A stretch of 64,000 nucleotides of DNA. Source: an uncultured Roseateles sp. Its GTDB lineage: Bacteria > Pseudomonadota > Gammaproteobacteria > Burkholderiales > Burkholderiaceae_C. Where the stretch lies: contig NZ_OY729424.1 in assembly GCF_963422335.1 (NCBI RefSeq), forward strand, positions 3,968,001 to 4,032,000, given 5' to 3'. Shown here in pieces: positions 15,730-26,479 of this stretch. Within the stretch, counting starts at the first letter, position 1. The number at the start of each line of letters is the position of its first letter. A model generated the notes under the pieces. It saw only the letters and a program-made list of their open reading frames with translations. It had not been told where the DNA came from and ran no database searches. The translations under genes were made by a program, and so were the position numbers.

Positions 15730-16365
15730 TTGAACAAATTTTCCTATCCATTGATGCGGGTGGTCCGTGGTGCCCTGTTGACGGCGATGGTTGCAGTGCT
15801 GTCAGCGTGCGCCAGTGGCGGATCGAAATATCCTGCTGCGCCGGTGTCGGCCGCGGCCTCGGATTACAACTATATTATTGGTCCCGGCGATAATATAAAT
15901 ATTATTGTCTGGCGCAATCCGGAGTTGTCGCTGTCTGTGCCTGTTCGGCCTGACGGCAAAGTGTCGGCGCCCCTGGTTGACGAGCTTGTGGCACAGGGAA
16001 AAACCTCCGCCGAAGTGGCTCGCGACATCGAAAAGCAGCTTGGAAAGTATGTACGCGATCCCGTCGTGACGGTGATCGTCACGGGTTTTGTCGGCCCCTA
16101 CAGCGAGCAGATTCGCGTCGTCGGCGAAGCGGCGAAACCCCAGTTTCTGCCCTACAAACAGAAAATGACGCTGCTGGATGTCATGATTGCCGTGGGTGGG
16201 TTGACTGATTTTGCGGCAGGCAATGACGCCACCATATTGCGCAGTGCCGATGGCAATAAGCAGTATTCGGTGCGCATCAAGGATTTGATCAAGCGAGGCG
16301 ACGTTTCGGCCAATGTTGAAATGCGCCCGGGCGACATTTTGATCATTCCGCAAAGTTTGTTCTGA
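15730..16365 (+). CDS. XrtA-system polysaccharide export lipoprotein (Wza-like)
   Basis: 211 residues from a TTG at 15730, 6-8 bases after GAGGGGA; an in-frame TTG at 15715 would place that ribosome site inside the gene. A lipoprotein signal ends at LSAC (Cys about residue 27). The body holds the polysaccharide export (Poly_export) domain, YIIGPGDNINIIVWRNPELS and VRPDGKVSAPLVDEL, followed by SLBB-type repeats (IRVVGEAAKPQFLPY, MTLLDVMIAVGGLTDFAAG). It should form the periplasmic or outer-membrane channel part that carries EPS out of the cell. It opens the EPS operon, upstream of the chain-length protein and tyrosine kinase. Confidence 0.93.
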   Translation: MNKFSYPLMRVVRGALLTAMVAVLSACASGGSKYPAAPVSAAASDYNYIIGPGDNINIIVWRNPELSLSVPVRPDGKVSAPLVDELVAQGKTSAEVARDIEKQLGKYVRDPVVTVIVTGFVGPYSEQIRVVGEAAKPQFLPYKQKMTLLDVMIAVGGLTDFAAGNDATILRSADGNKQYSVRIKDLIKRGDVSANVEMRPGDILIIPQSLF

Positions 16366-16449
16366 GTGAACGTCGGATGAGCGGGTATGGTTTTCGCCAA
16401 GCCCATGGGCCCATGCCCCGTGGGTCGGTAAGCACTGAGATTGCTTGAG

Positions 16450-18030
16450 ATGGAATTACTGATCAGTCAAATCCTCGCTATCGCCCGGCGCATGTGGAAA
16501 TACCGCTGGCCGGGGCTCATGATCGCCTGGGTGATGGCAGTCATTGGGGTGGCCGTGGTGTTTCGTGTGCCTGACCGCTACGAGGCCAGTGCCCGTATCT
16601 ATGTGGACACGCAATCGATCCTCAAGCCTTTGATGTCGGGTCTGGCAGTCCAGCCCAATGTCGGTGAGCAGGTGACCATGCTGAGCCGCACCTTGATCAG
16701 CCGACCCAATGTGGAAAAGCTGATACGCATGGCGGATCTGGATTTGAAGAGCCAGTCCAAGATGGATCAGGAGGCCTTGATCGAGAGCTTGACCAAGACG
16801 CTCTCGATCCAAAGTGCCGGCCGGGACAATCTGTATACCCTGGCCTATCGCGACTCCGAGCCCGAGGCGGCCAAGCGCGTGATCCAGTCTCTCGTTTCCA
16901 TCTTCATCGAGTCGAGCTTGGGGGCCAGCCGCAAGGACACGGCCACCGCGGCGACTTTTTTGAATGAGCAGATCAAGGGTTACGAGGCCAAACTGGAGGA
17001 GGCGGAAACGCGCCTGAAAGAATTTCGCCTCCGCAACATCAGCATGATGGCCGGCGATGGCAAGGATTCGGCCTCGCGCTTGACGGAAATGAGCGCCCAG
17101 CTGGACCGTGCCAAGCTGGAACTGCGAGAGGCCATGAACGCGCGCGACGCGGCCAAGGCCCAGCTCGACGGCGAAAAATCCCGAAACGCCAGCGTTGCCA
17201 CTCAGAGCCTGTTGCAAGAGTCCGCGATTTCGATTTCCACGCCCGAGATCGATGCTCGGCTGGAGTCGCAACGCCGCAACCTGGACGCCCTGTTGCAGCG
17301 CTACACCGAGCAGCATCCGGACATCATTGCGACCCGCAAGCTGATCAAGGAGCTGGAGGAGCAGAAGCGCAAGGAGACGCTCGAGGCGCGCAAGGCCGCC
17401 ATGGCTGCCCCGATGGGGACGGGCCCGAGCAACACCAGCATGGCCTATCAGGAGATCAGCCGCCTGCTGGCAACGACCGAAGTTCAGGTCGCCGGCTTGC
17501 GGGCACGCGTGGATGAGTATTCAGCGCGCTACGCCCAGGCGCTGAATCAGATGAAAACGGCCCCCCAGCTCGAGGCCGAGGGCGCGCAGCTGAATCGGGA
17601 CTATGCGATTCACAAGAAGAACTATGAGGACCTGGTGGCCCGCCGCGAATCGGCCGCCATGTCGGGCGATCTGGAGGTGGCATCGGGTGTTGCGGATTTC
17701 CGTTTGATCGATCCGCCACGGGTGTCGCCGCAGCCAGTGTCGCCCAATCGCCTGCTGCTGATACCCGTCGCCCTGGTGTTTGCCTTGGCCTCGGGCCTGT
17801 TCTCGGCTTTTGCCGCGAGTCAGTTGCGCCCGGTTTTCCACGAGGCCAGCGAAGTGCGTCAGCGCACTGAACTGCCGTTGCTGGGCGTCGTGTCCTTGGT
17901 GATGAGTGACGAGTCCAAGCGTCGTGAACGGGTCGATGTGATTCGGTTCTCTATCGGTGTCGGCAGCCTGGTGGGCCTTTTCGCCATCGGAATGACGGTC
18001 ATGTTTTTGCTCACCAGGCAGGCGGGTTGA
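16450..18030 (+). CDS. XrtA-system polysaccharide chain-length determinant (Wzz type)
   Basis: 526 residues from ATG 16450 (an in-frame TTG lies 9 bases earlier). One membrane segment near residues 20-40 and another at about 495-520 flank a large periplasmic region: an N-terminal Wzz domain (RYEASARIYVDTQSILKPLM), a long coiled coil (about 170-330), and a GNVR-like region near the second membrane segment (RLIDPPRVSPQPVSPNR). It lacks a fused kinase, which is encoded next to it. Together they set polymer length and couple polymerisation to export. The 84-bp gap before it carries GCCCATGGGC and a nearby CCCAT/GTGGG pair that may fold. Confidence 0.93.
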   Translation: MELLISQILAIARRMWKYRWPGLMIAWVMAVIGVAVVFRVPDRYEASARIYVDTQSILKPLMSGLAVQPNVGEQVTMLSRTLISRPNVEKLIRMADLDLKSQSKMDQEALIESLTKTLSIQSAGRDNLYTLAYRDSEPEAAKRVIQSLVSIFIESSLGASRKDTATAATFLNEQIKGYEAKLEEAETRLKEFRLRNISMMAGDGKDSASRLTEMSAQLDRAKLELREAMNARDAAKAQLDGEKSRNASVATQSLLQESAISISTPEIDARLESQRRNLDALLQRYTEQHPDIIATRKLIKELEEQKRKETLEARKAAMAAPMGTGPSNTSMAYQEISRLLATTEVQVAGLRARVDEYSARYAQALNQMKTAPQLEAEGAQLNRDYAIHKKNYEDLVARRESAAMSGDLEVASGVADFRLIDPPRVSPQPVSPNRLLLIPVALVFALASGLFSAFAASQLRPVFHEASEVRQRTELPLLGVVSLVMSDESKRRERVDVIRFSIGVGSLVGLFAIGMTVMFLLTRQAG

Positions 18031-18035
18031 ACACC

Positions 18036-18944
18036 ATGAGTAGTTTGATAGAACAAGCAGCGCAACGGCTGGAGCAACTTCGGCAGGCCGGTGTCGATGT
18101 GCCTGCATCAAGCAGCCCACAGGCGCCCGAACCTACCCAAGTCGTTCAGCCTCCGGCAAGCCCTGCGCATGTGCCGGATACCGTCGTCAGTTCCAGGCAT
18201 GTGGACCTTGACTTGGAGGCCTTGGCCGCCGCTAGCATCCTGACACCCAATGCGCCACGTTCGCACATGGCTGACCAGTACCGCGTGATCAAGCGGCCGC
18301 TGATCAAGAATGCGATGGGCAAGGGGGCGTCGATACTCAATCATGCCAACCTCATCATGGTCACAAGCGCCCTGGCCGGGGAAGGCAAGAGCTTCACGTC
18401 CATCAACCTGGCCATGAGCATTGCGGCTGAACTGGACAATACGGTGATGCTGGTGGACGCCGATGTGGCGCGGCCATCCGTGCTGCGCGTGCTGGGCCTG
18501 CCGCCCGGGCCTGGGTTGCTCGATCTACTGGAGCAGACGGCCGATATGTCCAGCGTGCTGTTGCGCACCAATGTCGACAAGCTGACGATACTGCCCAGTG
18601 GCACGCCTCACCCCCGTGCAACCGAATTGCTGGCCAGTGATGCGATGAGCCAATTGCTGGAGGACATGGCCAGCCGCTACCCGGACCGTATCATCATTTT
18701 TGACTCGCCTCCGCTGCTATTGACCACAGAGTCTCGCGTGCTGGCCTCGCATATGGGGCAGATCGTGGTGGTTGTGCATGCCGACAAGACCAAGCAGTCC
18801 GATGTCCAGCACGCGCTGTCCACGATCGAGTCCTGCCCGGTCAAGATGATGCTGCTCAACCAGGCCCGCACCGAGTCCTCGGGAGGCTATGGCTACGGAT
18901 ATGGATACGGCTACGGGTATGGGAATGAAAAGCAAGAGGCCTGA
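18036..18944 (+). CDS. XrtA-associated tyrosine autokinase (BY-kinase)
   Basis: 302 residues from ATG 18036. After a Pro-rich N-terminus (1-60), the ATPase core shows Walker A ALAGEGKS (112-119), Walker A' VMLVDADVARPS (137-148) and Walker B IIIFDSPPLLL. The C-terminal tyrosine cluster, where BY-kinases autophosphorylate, is an unusually regular tract of GY repeats just before the final NEKQEA. It should partner with the chain-length protein directly upstream, and is probably reset by the phosphatase at 12250-12762. The GY tract overlaps the start region of the next gene. Confidence 0.95.
   Translation: MSSLIEQAAQRLEQLRQAGVDVPASSSPQAPEPTQVVQPPASPAHVPDTVVSSRHVDLDLEALAAASILTPNAPRSHMADQYRVIKRPLIKNAMGKGASILNHANLIMVTSALAGEGKSFTSINLAMSIAAELDNTVMLVDADVARPSVLRVLGLPPGPGLLDLLEQTADMSSVLLRTNVDKLTILPSGTPHPRATELLASDAMSQLLEDMASRYPDRIIIFDSPPLLLTTESRVLASHMGQIVVVVHADKTKQSDVQHALSTIESCPVKMMLLNQARTESSGGYGYGYGYGYGYGNEKQEA
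18885..18924 (+). repeat. Gly-Tyr codon repeat, about six units of GGNTAY
   Basis: Six copies of a degenerate 6-nt unit (GGC TAT, GGC TAC, GGA TAT, GGA TAC, GGC TAC, GGG TAT) encode the tyrosine cluster of the autokinase. Because units are 6 bp, gain or loss would change the number of tyrosines without a frameshift. The alternate frame supplies the possible ATG starts of the next gene. Confidence 0.85.
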
Positions 18945-20529
18945 CTTGCGTTCGGCCGCCTTGCTGGTGGCGGCTCAAACGGGATTGGGTCGCAACACGC
19001 TGACTGCCTGTGCCGTTAGCGCGCTGCTCGGGATGCCCGGTGGCACTTGGGCTCAGGACGCACCGAGCCTGGATGCAGCTGCACCGCGCAGTTACGCACT
19101 GACGCCGCGTCTCTCAACCACGGCGACGGTCACCAACAACATCAGTCACCTGGGCGAAGGCGTCGTTGACGGTGCCCTGGTCATTCAGCTCAGCCCGGGC
19201 CTGAGGTTCAGCAGCAACGCGGGTCGCCTGCGCGGTTTTGTTGACTATGCCTTGAGTGGCGTCAGCTATATCAAAAGCCCGGTGCGCGGCGAGTTCCAGA
19301 ACGCCCTGACTGCCGCGTTGACGGCCGAGGCCGTAGAGAACTGGGCCTATGTGGACTTCAGCAGCAGCATCACTCAGCAAGCGATTTCCGCGTTTGGTCC
19401 CCAGACCGTGGGCAATGGCCTCGGTGATGTCAACCGCGCCGAGGTATGGAGCGCCAATCTGTCCCCCAATGTACGCGGCAATCTGGGTAACGTGGCACGC
19501 TACAACGCTCGCCTGAACCTCGGCATGACCAACACACGCAAATCGGCGTTGGCCGATGCCCACAACTCGGCTTTGCAACTGAGTGTCGGCGGCCTGAGTG
19601 GGCGGTCCTTGCTGAACTGGTCTCTGGAAAGCTCGCTGCAGCGCCAGACATTCAAGTTGGGTCGCCATACCGAGAATGACTCCGCACGAGGCGTGCTGCA
19701 ATTTGCAGCGCATGACGATCTGCAACTGATTGCCAATGCCGGCGTCGAGTCCAACAACCTGCAAAGCTCGGGGCGCGAGCAGCACAGCACCTATGGTCTG
19801 GGCTTGAACTGGACGCCCACCGAACGCACCAAGTTGTCGATGCAGCGCGATCACCGCTTCTTTGGCGAGGCGCACAGCATTTCCTTCGAGCACCGTATGG
19901 CCCGTTCGATCTGGCGCTTCACAGACTCCAAGGACGTTTCCAACAACACCGGGCAGAGCGGCGGTACGTCCTCCTCCAGTCCGGGGACAAACTACGAGCT
20001 CTACTACGGGCTCTATGCCTCGCTGGTGCCGGACCCCGTTCAGCGCCAAGCCTATGTACTGGACTATCTGCGCAGTGTCGGACTGAACCCTTCCGCCAGC
20101 CCGGTGGGTGGTTTCCTGAGTTCGGCCGTGTCGGTGGTGCGGCGCCGGGAGCTTTCGCTGGCTTTGACTGGCGTACGCGACACGGTGACTATTCTCGCCA
20201 CGAGAACCGAGAACCGCCGCCTTGACAGCCTGAGCCAGGTGCAAGACGACCTGAGCAATTCAGCCCGGGTATCGCAGACAGGGCTGATTTTCAGCCTTTC
20301 GCACCGGCTCACGCCGCAGGCCTCGGCGAACCTGACCCTGTCGCAACAAAAGACGGCAGGCGTCCTGGCGACGCAGTCATCAACGATGCGATCGATCCTT
20401 GCAAATTGGTCGGCCAGTCTTGGGGCACGTACTTCGTTGTCGCTGGGTGCACGCTACGTGGTGTTCAAGGCCACCGTGAACCCGTATAACGAAAAAGCCC
20501 TGTTCGCTAACCTCAATCGGCAGTTCTGA
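18925..20529 (+). CDS. XrtA-associated outer-membrane beta-barrel protein
   Basis: About 534 residues. In-frame ATGs at 18889, 18901, 18919 and 18925 lie within the kinase gene; 18925 is preferred because earlier ones read through the GY repeat. A long N-terminal signal precedes the GTWAQDAP cleavage region. The mature part has many alternating amphipathic strands (for instance RGFVDYALSGVSY, YNARLNLGMTNT, YGLGLNWTP) and ends in Phe (LNRQF), the outer-membrane insertion signature. It fits the PEP-CTERM-system barrel family (TIGR03016-like), thought to be an outer-membrane component of EPS export. It overlaps the kinase by 20 bases and is followed after 5 bp by the ATPase. Confidence 0.88.
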   Translation: MKSKRPDLRSAALLVAAQTGLGRNTLTACAVSALLGMPGGTWAQDAPSLDAAAPRSYALTPRLSTTATVTNNISHLGEGVVDGALVIQLSPGLRFSSNAGRLRGFVDYALSGVSYIKSPVRGEFQNALTAALTAEAVENWAYVDFSSSITQQAISAFGPQTVGNGLGDVNRAEVWSANLSPNVRGNLGNVARYNARLNLGMTNTRKSALADAHNSALQLSVGGLSGRSLLNWSLESSLQRQTFKLGRHTENDSARGVLQFAAHDDLQLIANAGVESNNLQSSGREQHSTYGLGLNWTPTERTKLSMQRDHRFFGEAHSISFEHRMARSIWRFTDSKDVSNNTGQSGGTSSSSPGTNYELYYGLYASLVPDPVQRQAYVLDYLRSVGLNPSASPVGGFLSSAVSVVRRRELSLALTGVRDTVTILATRTENRRLDSLSQVQDDLSNSARVSQTGLIFSLSHRLTPQASANLTLSQQKTAGVLATQSSTMRSILANWSASLGARTSLSLGARYVVFKATVNPYNEKALFANLNRQF

Positions 20530-20534
20530 CGCCC

Positions 20535-21641
20535 ATGTACGAAGCTTTTTATGGGTTGAGCAGTAAGCCGTTCCAGCTCATCCCGGACCCCAATTTCTAC
20601 TTCGGCAGCAAGCAGCACCGGCGGGCCAAGGCCTATCTGGACTACGGCGTGCTGCGCAATGACGGCTTCATTGTCATCACCGGCGAGATCGGTGCGGGCA
20701 AGACCACCTTGCTGCGCGGTCTGCTCGACAGCCTGAACCAGACCTCGGTGGTCACAGGGCATGTCGTGACCACGCAGCTGGACGCTGAAGACACCTTGCG
20801 CATGGTGGGGGCAGCCTTTGGCGTGCGCGTCAAAGATGTTTCCAAGTCGGAGCTGCTGACAACGCTGGAGGCTTTTCTGGTCACCCAGGCCAGCCAGGGA
20901 AAGCGCTGCCTGCTGATTGTCGATGAAGCCCAGAACCTGACCATGCGTGCAGTTGAGGAGTTGCGCATGCTGTCGAACTTCCAGTTCGGCAACCAGTCCT
21001 TGCTGCAGACTTTTCTGGTGGGGCAGCCCGAGTTCCGAGACATCCTGCAGCGGCCTGAGATGGAGCAGTTCAAGCAGCGCATTGCTGCCACTTGCCATAT
21101 CGGACCGCTGGACCAGGAGGAGACCAAGGCATATATCGAGCATCGCCTGAAATGTGCGGGCTCCGTGGGCAAGCCGAGCTTTGATGCGGAGGCCTTCAAG
21201 GCGATCTTTACCGCCAGCCAGGGGATTCCGCGACGCATCAATTCCATTTGCGACCGTTTGCTGCTGCTCGGCTTCATGGGCAACAAGACTCACCTGTTGC
21301 TGGCCGACGTGAACGAGGTCGTCCGCGACTTTGCCCAGGAGGCCGCTGTTCCGGCCAAGAAGGCGGTGGTTGAGGCCGATGTCGACAGTGGTTTTGGCAA
21401 GCTGTCGACGAGCGAAACCTCGCTGGATATTGATTTGTCTCGTTTGAAGCTGAGTTCGTCTGAAGCGGAAAAGATGACGCAGCATCTGGTCGGGCTGAGC
21501 AATGACCAGCAAAGCGACCGACTGCAGCGACTGGAGCGCAGCCTGATGCGCCTGGAGCGCATCAATATGCAGACCTTGGCCATGCTGCAAAAGCTGGTGA
21601 ATGCGGTCAAGACCACGTCTGACGAGAACCCACCGAGATGA
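20535..21641 (+). CDS. XrtA-associated ATPase (ExeA-like AAA)
   Basis: 368 residues. Walker A is GEIGAGKT (50-57), Walker B is LLIVDEAQNLT (about 123-133), and the GLSSKPFQLIPDPNFYF start is characteristic of the ExeA/GspA-like family found with exosortase A (TIGR03015 type). Residues about 285-360 form a variable, partly coiled tail. ExeA relatives use ATP to help assemble envelope complexes, so an assembly role in EPS or protein export is likely. Its stop overlaps the next start codon. Confidence 0.93.
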   Translation: MYEAFYGLSSKPFQLIPDPNFYFGSKQHRRAKAYLDYGVLRNDGFIVITGEIGAGKTTLLRGLLDSLNQTSVVTGHVVTTQLDAEDTLRMVGAAFGVRVKDVSKSELLTTLEAFLVTQASQGKRCLLIVDEAQNLTMRAVEELRMLSNFQFGNQSLLQTFLVGQPEFRDILQRPEMEQFKQRIAATCHIGPLDQEETKAYIEHRLKCAGSVGKPSFDAEAFKAIFTASQGIPRRINSICDRLLLLGFMGNKTHLLLADVNEVVRDFAQEAAVPAKKAVVEADVDSGFGKLSTSETSLDIDLSRLKLSSSEAEKMTQHLVGLSNDQQSDRLQRLERSLMRLERINMQTLAMLQKLVNAVKTTSDENPPR

Positions 21642-22519
21642 GTCCTGAGGCATCCTCGCCCGGGCGGGTCATCACCAACGCCCTGACCATAGACGTTGAA
21701 GACTACTTCCAGGTCTCGGCGTTTGCGCCCTACATCGCCCGCAGTGACTGGGATGGGCGGGAGTGCCGTGTGGAGCACAACGTGCACCGCATTCTCGAGC
21801 TGCTGGGACAGCACCGTACCCAGGCGACTTTTTTCACCTTGGGCTGGATAGCCGAACGCTACCCGAATCTGGTGCGTGCCATCGTGGCCCAAGGTCACGA
21901 GTTGGCCAGCCACGGCTATGGCCACGAGCGTGCAAGCGATCTGAGCGAGGCCGCGTTCTCCAGCGACATCCAGCGGGCCAAGAAGCTGCTGGAAGACCTG
22001 TCGGGGAGTGAAGTCAAGGGTTACCGCGCGCCGAGCTTTTCTATCGGCCTCGGCAATCTGTGGGCATTCGATTGTCTGGCGGCAGCGGGTTATCGCTACA
22101 GCTCCAGCATCTATCCGATCCAGCACGATCACTACGGCATGCCCGATGCGCCACGCTTTGTCCATCAGGTTCGTGACGGGCTGCTGGAAGTCCCGGTGAC
22201 GACGCTGCGCCTGTTCAAGCGCAATCTGCCGGCCAGTGGCGGCGGCTATTTCAGGCTCCTGCCCTATGGCGTTTCACGGTGGATGTTCCGACGCGTCAAT
22301 GCGGCCGACAAGCAGGCGGCAGTGTTCTATTTCCACCCCTGGGAAATTGACACCGGTCAGCCCCGCATCGCCGGCATCGACCGCAAGACGCGCTTCAGGC
22401 ATTACGTCAATATTGAGCGCAACTTCGCCAAGCTGGAGCAGTTGCTGAGCGACTTCCGCTGGGGACGTATGGACCACATATTTCTGCAGGCGTCCGCAGC
22501 CGGGGTGAGTGTTGGCTGA
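21638..22519 (+). CDS. XrtA-system polysaccharide deacetylase
   Basis: 293 residues. NodB-homology motifs: ALTIDVEDYFQ (motif 1, catalytic and metal Asp), ELASHGYGHE (motif 2, metal His pair), and YRAPSFSIG (motif 3, substrate Arg). The DVEDYF signature and the C-terminal region (FYFHPWEIDTGQPR) match the exosortase-linked subfamily with the DUF3473 extension. It should remove N-acetyl groups from hexosamines of the polymer or its precursor. No signal peptide is visible. It overlaps both neighbours by a few bases, indicating translational coupling. Confidence 0.93.
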   Translation: MSPEASSPGRVITNALTIDVEDYFQVSAFAPYIARSDWDGRECRVEHNVHRILELLGQHRTQATFFTLGWIAERYPNLVRAIVAQGHELASHGYGHERASDLSEAAFSSDIQRAKKLLEDLSGSEVKGYRAPSFSIGLGNLWAFDCLAAAGYRYSSSIYPIQHDHYGMPDAPRFVHQVRDGLLEVPVTTLRLFKRNLPASGGGYFRLLPYGVSRWMFRRVNAADKQAAVFYFHPWEIDTGQPRIAGIDRKTRFRHYVNIERNFAKLEQLLSDFRWGRMDHIFLQASAAGVSVG

Positions 22520-23564
22520 GTCTGAGACGCTGAGCATCAGGCGCCTTCAAGCCGACGACCTTCCCACCGCTGCGCGCTGGGATGCATTTGTGCTTGCCTG
22601 CCCGCAGGCCACCTTCTTTCACCGGGCCGATTGGCAGTCGGTGATCAAGCGCGCGTTTCGCCACGAGACCTATTTCCTCTACGCCGAGTTGCGAGGGCAA
22701 ATTGTCGGCGTGCTGCCCTTGGCGCATGTCTCGAGCTGGATGTTCGGGAAGTCGCTTACCGCCTTGCCCTTCGCCGTGTATGGCGGCGTGGCTGCGGACT
22801 CCGATCTGGCCGCCGATGCCCTGGAGCGTGAGGCGCAGGCGCTGGCGCGATCGCTGGGCGTCAGCCAGTTGGAACTGCGCAACTCGCAGCGCCGGCATGC
22901 CGACTGGCCGACCCAAGATTTGTATGTGACCTTCAAGCTGACCATTCCCACGGTGCTCGACGAGAAGATGCTGTGTATTCCGCAAAAGCGCCGGAATATG
23001 GTCAGAAAGGCCCAGAAGCTGGGCTTGTATGCGGTGGTGGGTGACTCGGTCGAGAATTTCTACCCGGTGTTCTCGGCAAACTCCAGAGATCACGGCACGC
23101 CGGTCATCCAGAAGGCCTATTTCCATCAAATGATGAAAACATTTGGCAATGACTGCGAAATATTATCGGTCTATGCCAAGGACGGCCGATGCATATCAAG
23201 TATCTATTGCTTTTACTTCAAGCACGAGGTGCTTGCCTATTATGCGGGGGAGACCCCGGATGCGAAAAATTCTGCGGCGAATGATTTCAAATACTGGTCG
23301 CTGATGAAGCGAGCGGCCGAGCGTGGGTGCACGGTATTTGATCTCGGGCGCAGCAAAAAAGGAACAGGCTCATTTGAGTTCAAGCGCCTTTGGGGCTTTG
23401 AGCCGCAGCAGCTTTATTATCAATACGATTTGATCGGTCGGGCTGATATTCCCCAGAACAATCCGACGAACAAGAAATTCAAACTGTTCATCGATCTCTG
23501 GAAAAGAATGCCGTTGCCGATGACGGAAGTATTGGGTCCCTGGATCGTCAGGAGTCTGGGCTGA
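22509..23564 (+). CDS. FemAB family XrtA/PEP-CTERM system protein
   Basis: 351 residues from GTG 22509 (a TTG follows at 22512). A two-part GNAT fold of the FemAB type: WDAFVLACPQATFFHRADWQ at the N-terminus, and the Acetyltransf_6-like core with KRRNMVRKAQKLGL and a C-terminal FDLGRSKKGTGSFEFKRLWGFEPQ segment typical of the exosortase subfamily (TIGR03019-like). FemAB relatives transfer aminoacyl groups from tRNA; for this subfamily the donor and acceptor are unknown. It lies between the deacetylase, which would free amino groups on the glycan, and XrtA. A role in attaching amino acids or acyl groups to the deacetylated glycan is attractive but unproven. Confidence 0.9.
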   Translation: MLAESETLSIRRLQADDLPTAARWDAFVLACPQATFFHRADWQSVIKRAFRHETYFLYAELRGQIVGVLPLAHVSSWMFGKSLTALPFAVYGGVAADSDLAADALEREAQALARSLGVSQLELRNSQRRHADWPTQDLYVTFKLTIPTVLDEKMLCIPQKRRNMVRKAQKLGLYAVVGDSVENFYPVFSANSRDHGTPVIQKAYFHQMMKTFGNDCEILSVYAKDGRCISSIYCFYFKHEVLAYYAGETPDAKNSAANDFKYWSLMKRAAERGCTVFDLGRSKKGTGSFEFKRLWGFEPQQLYYQYDLIGRADIPQNNPTNKKFKLFIDLWKRMPLPMTEVLGPWIVRSLG

Positions 23565-23565
23565 T

Positions 23566-25137
23566 ATGAGCGTGAAGTCGGGTCAAGACATGACGATGAA
23601 CGCCGGCTGGCGCCAGGTGTTGCCGGCGCTGCTGCTGCTGCTGGGCGCGGTTTTTTGGGCTTACCGCGACACCTTGCTGGCCATGGTCGGCATCTGGTGG
23701 CGTTCGGAGACCTTCGCGCATGCCATGGTGGTGCCACCGATTTCGCTGTGGCTGATCTGGCGCAGGCGCCAGGCCTTGAGCCTGCAGCAGCCGCAACCGG
23801 CCCCCTGGTTCTTGCTGCCTATTGCCTGCGTGGCACTGGTCTGGCTGCTGGGCGACCTGGTGGCGGTGAATGCGCTGACGCAACTGGCCCTTGTCGGTCT
23901 GCTGGTGTTGTCCGTGCCCGCCTTGCTGGGCTTGCAAACCACCGGGCTAATCTTGTTCCCCCTGGGCTTCCTGTTCTTCGCCGTGCCCATGGGCGAGTTC
24001 CTGATGCCGCAGTTGATGGCCTGGACAGCGGACTTCACCGTGTTGGCGCTGCGCCTGAGCGGTATCCCCGTCTACCGCGAAGGCCTGCAGTTCGTGATTC
24101 CGTCCGGCAGTTGGTCGGTGGTCGAAGCTTGCAGCGGCATCCGCTACCTGATCGCATCGTTGATGGTGGGCACGCTGTTTGGGTATTTGAACTACCGGTC
24201 CTTGCGCCGGCGCCTGATCTTCGTCGCCATCTCGGCCTTGGTGCCCTTGGTGGCCAACTGGCTGCGCGCCTACCTGATCGTGATGCTGGGCCACCTGTCG
24301 AGCAACAAGCTGGCCACGGGCGCCGATCATCTGATCTACGGCTGGTTGTTTTTTGGCCTCATCATGGTGTTGATGTTCATGATCGGATCGCGGTGGGCCG
24401 AGCCCGACGGCGAGGCCGATCTGCCCGGACAAGCGGTTGCGGGCCCGGCCTCAGGCCACAAGCTGACGACCCTTTGGTCGGTGGCACTGGTGGCAGGTCT
24501 GCTGGTGCTGATGCCCCGGCTGGCGCTGTGGTCGCTGGAAGGCGCGGAGCCGGTGGGCGAGCCGCGCCTGCACCCGCTGACCCAGCCTGCAGGCGATTGG
24601 CGCCCGAGCACGCAGACCTGGGTCGACTGGGCCCCCGCGTTTCAGAATCCGTCGGCGAGCTTGCGTCAGTCCTTCGCCAAGAATGGGCGCGAGGTCGGGC
24701 TGCATCTGGATTACTACCGCCACCAAGACTATCAGCACAAGCTGGTGAGCTCCGAAAACAAGCTGGTCCGGTCGAACAACCCGCAGTGGGCCCAGGTGAG
24801 CGCGGGTACGGAGGTGCTGCGCCTGGACGATCAGACAAGCCTGAGCTTGAATGCCGTCGAATTGCGTGGTTCGGCCATCGGTCAGCAGGCCTCTGAACAC
24901 CGTCTCGTGGTCCGGCAGTTGTACTGGGTCAACGGCCAATGGACCGATAACGCCATCAAGGCCAAGGCCTTTGGTGCCTGGTATCGCTTGCTGGGACGGG
25001 GCGACGATGGCGCTTCGGTAGTTTTTTACACCGAGAGAGACTCGACCGATGGCGCGCAGGCGGCGCTTGACTCTTTTGTGCGCGAGAATTTGCACCTCGT
25101 CGAGGCGCAACTGCGCAAGACGCGTGACAACGAATAA
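23566..25137 (+). CDS. xrtA: Exosortase A (EpsH/XrtA) with EpsI domain
   Basis: 523 residues. Residues about 15-275 hold around eight membrane helices with the exosortase catalytic residues: C189 in EACSGIRYL, R234 in NWLRAY, and H255 in GADHLIYG. This transpeptidase-like enzyme recognises the PEP-CTERM tail at the inner membrane and cleaves it. Residues about 300-523 are the EpsI-like (DUF3485) periplasmic domain that is fused in the XrtA subtype. The PEP-CTERM protein at 12832-13749 is the substrate visible here. It lies 1 bp after the FemAB gene; the next gene, tviB, has its own good ribosome site (GAGGGGA). Confidence 0.97.
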   Translation: MSVKSGQDMTMNAGWRQVLPALLLLLGAVFWAYRDTLLAMVGIWWRSETFAHAMVVPPISLWLIWRRRQALSLQQPQPAPWFLLPIACVALVWLLGDLVAVNALTQLALVGLLVLSVPALLGLQTTGLILFPLGFLFFAVPMGEFLMPQLMAWTADFTVLALRLSGIPVYREGLQFVIPSGSWSVVEACSGIRYLIASLMVGTLFGYLNYRSLRRRLIFVAISALVPLVANWLRAYLIVMLGHLSSNKLATGADHLIYGWLFFGLIMVLMFMIGSRWAEPDGEADLPGQAVAGPASGHKLTTLWSVALVAGLLVLMPRLALWSLEGAEPVGEPRLHPLTQPAGDWRPSTQTWVDWAPAFQNPSASLRQSFAKNGREVGLHLDYYRHQDYQHKLVSSENKLVRSNNPQWAQVSAGTEVLRLDDQTSLSLNAVELRGSAIGQQASEHRLVVRQLYWVNGQWTDNAIKAKAFGAWYRLLGRGDDGASVVFYTERDSTDGAQAALDSFVRENLHLVEAQLRKTRDNE

Positions 25138-25161
25138 GCATTTTGCTGAGGGGAAGATTCG

Positions 25162-26442
<1,281 letters not shown>

Positions 26443-26479
26443 GCCGGCCCGGCGCAACCCGCTCAGCCAGCAAGCCCGC

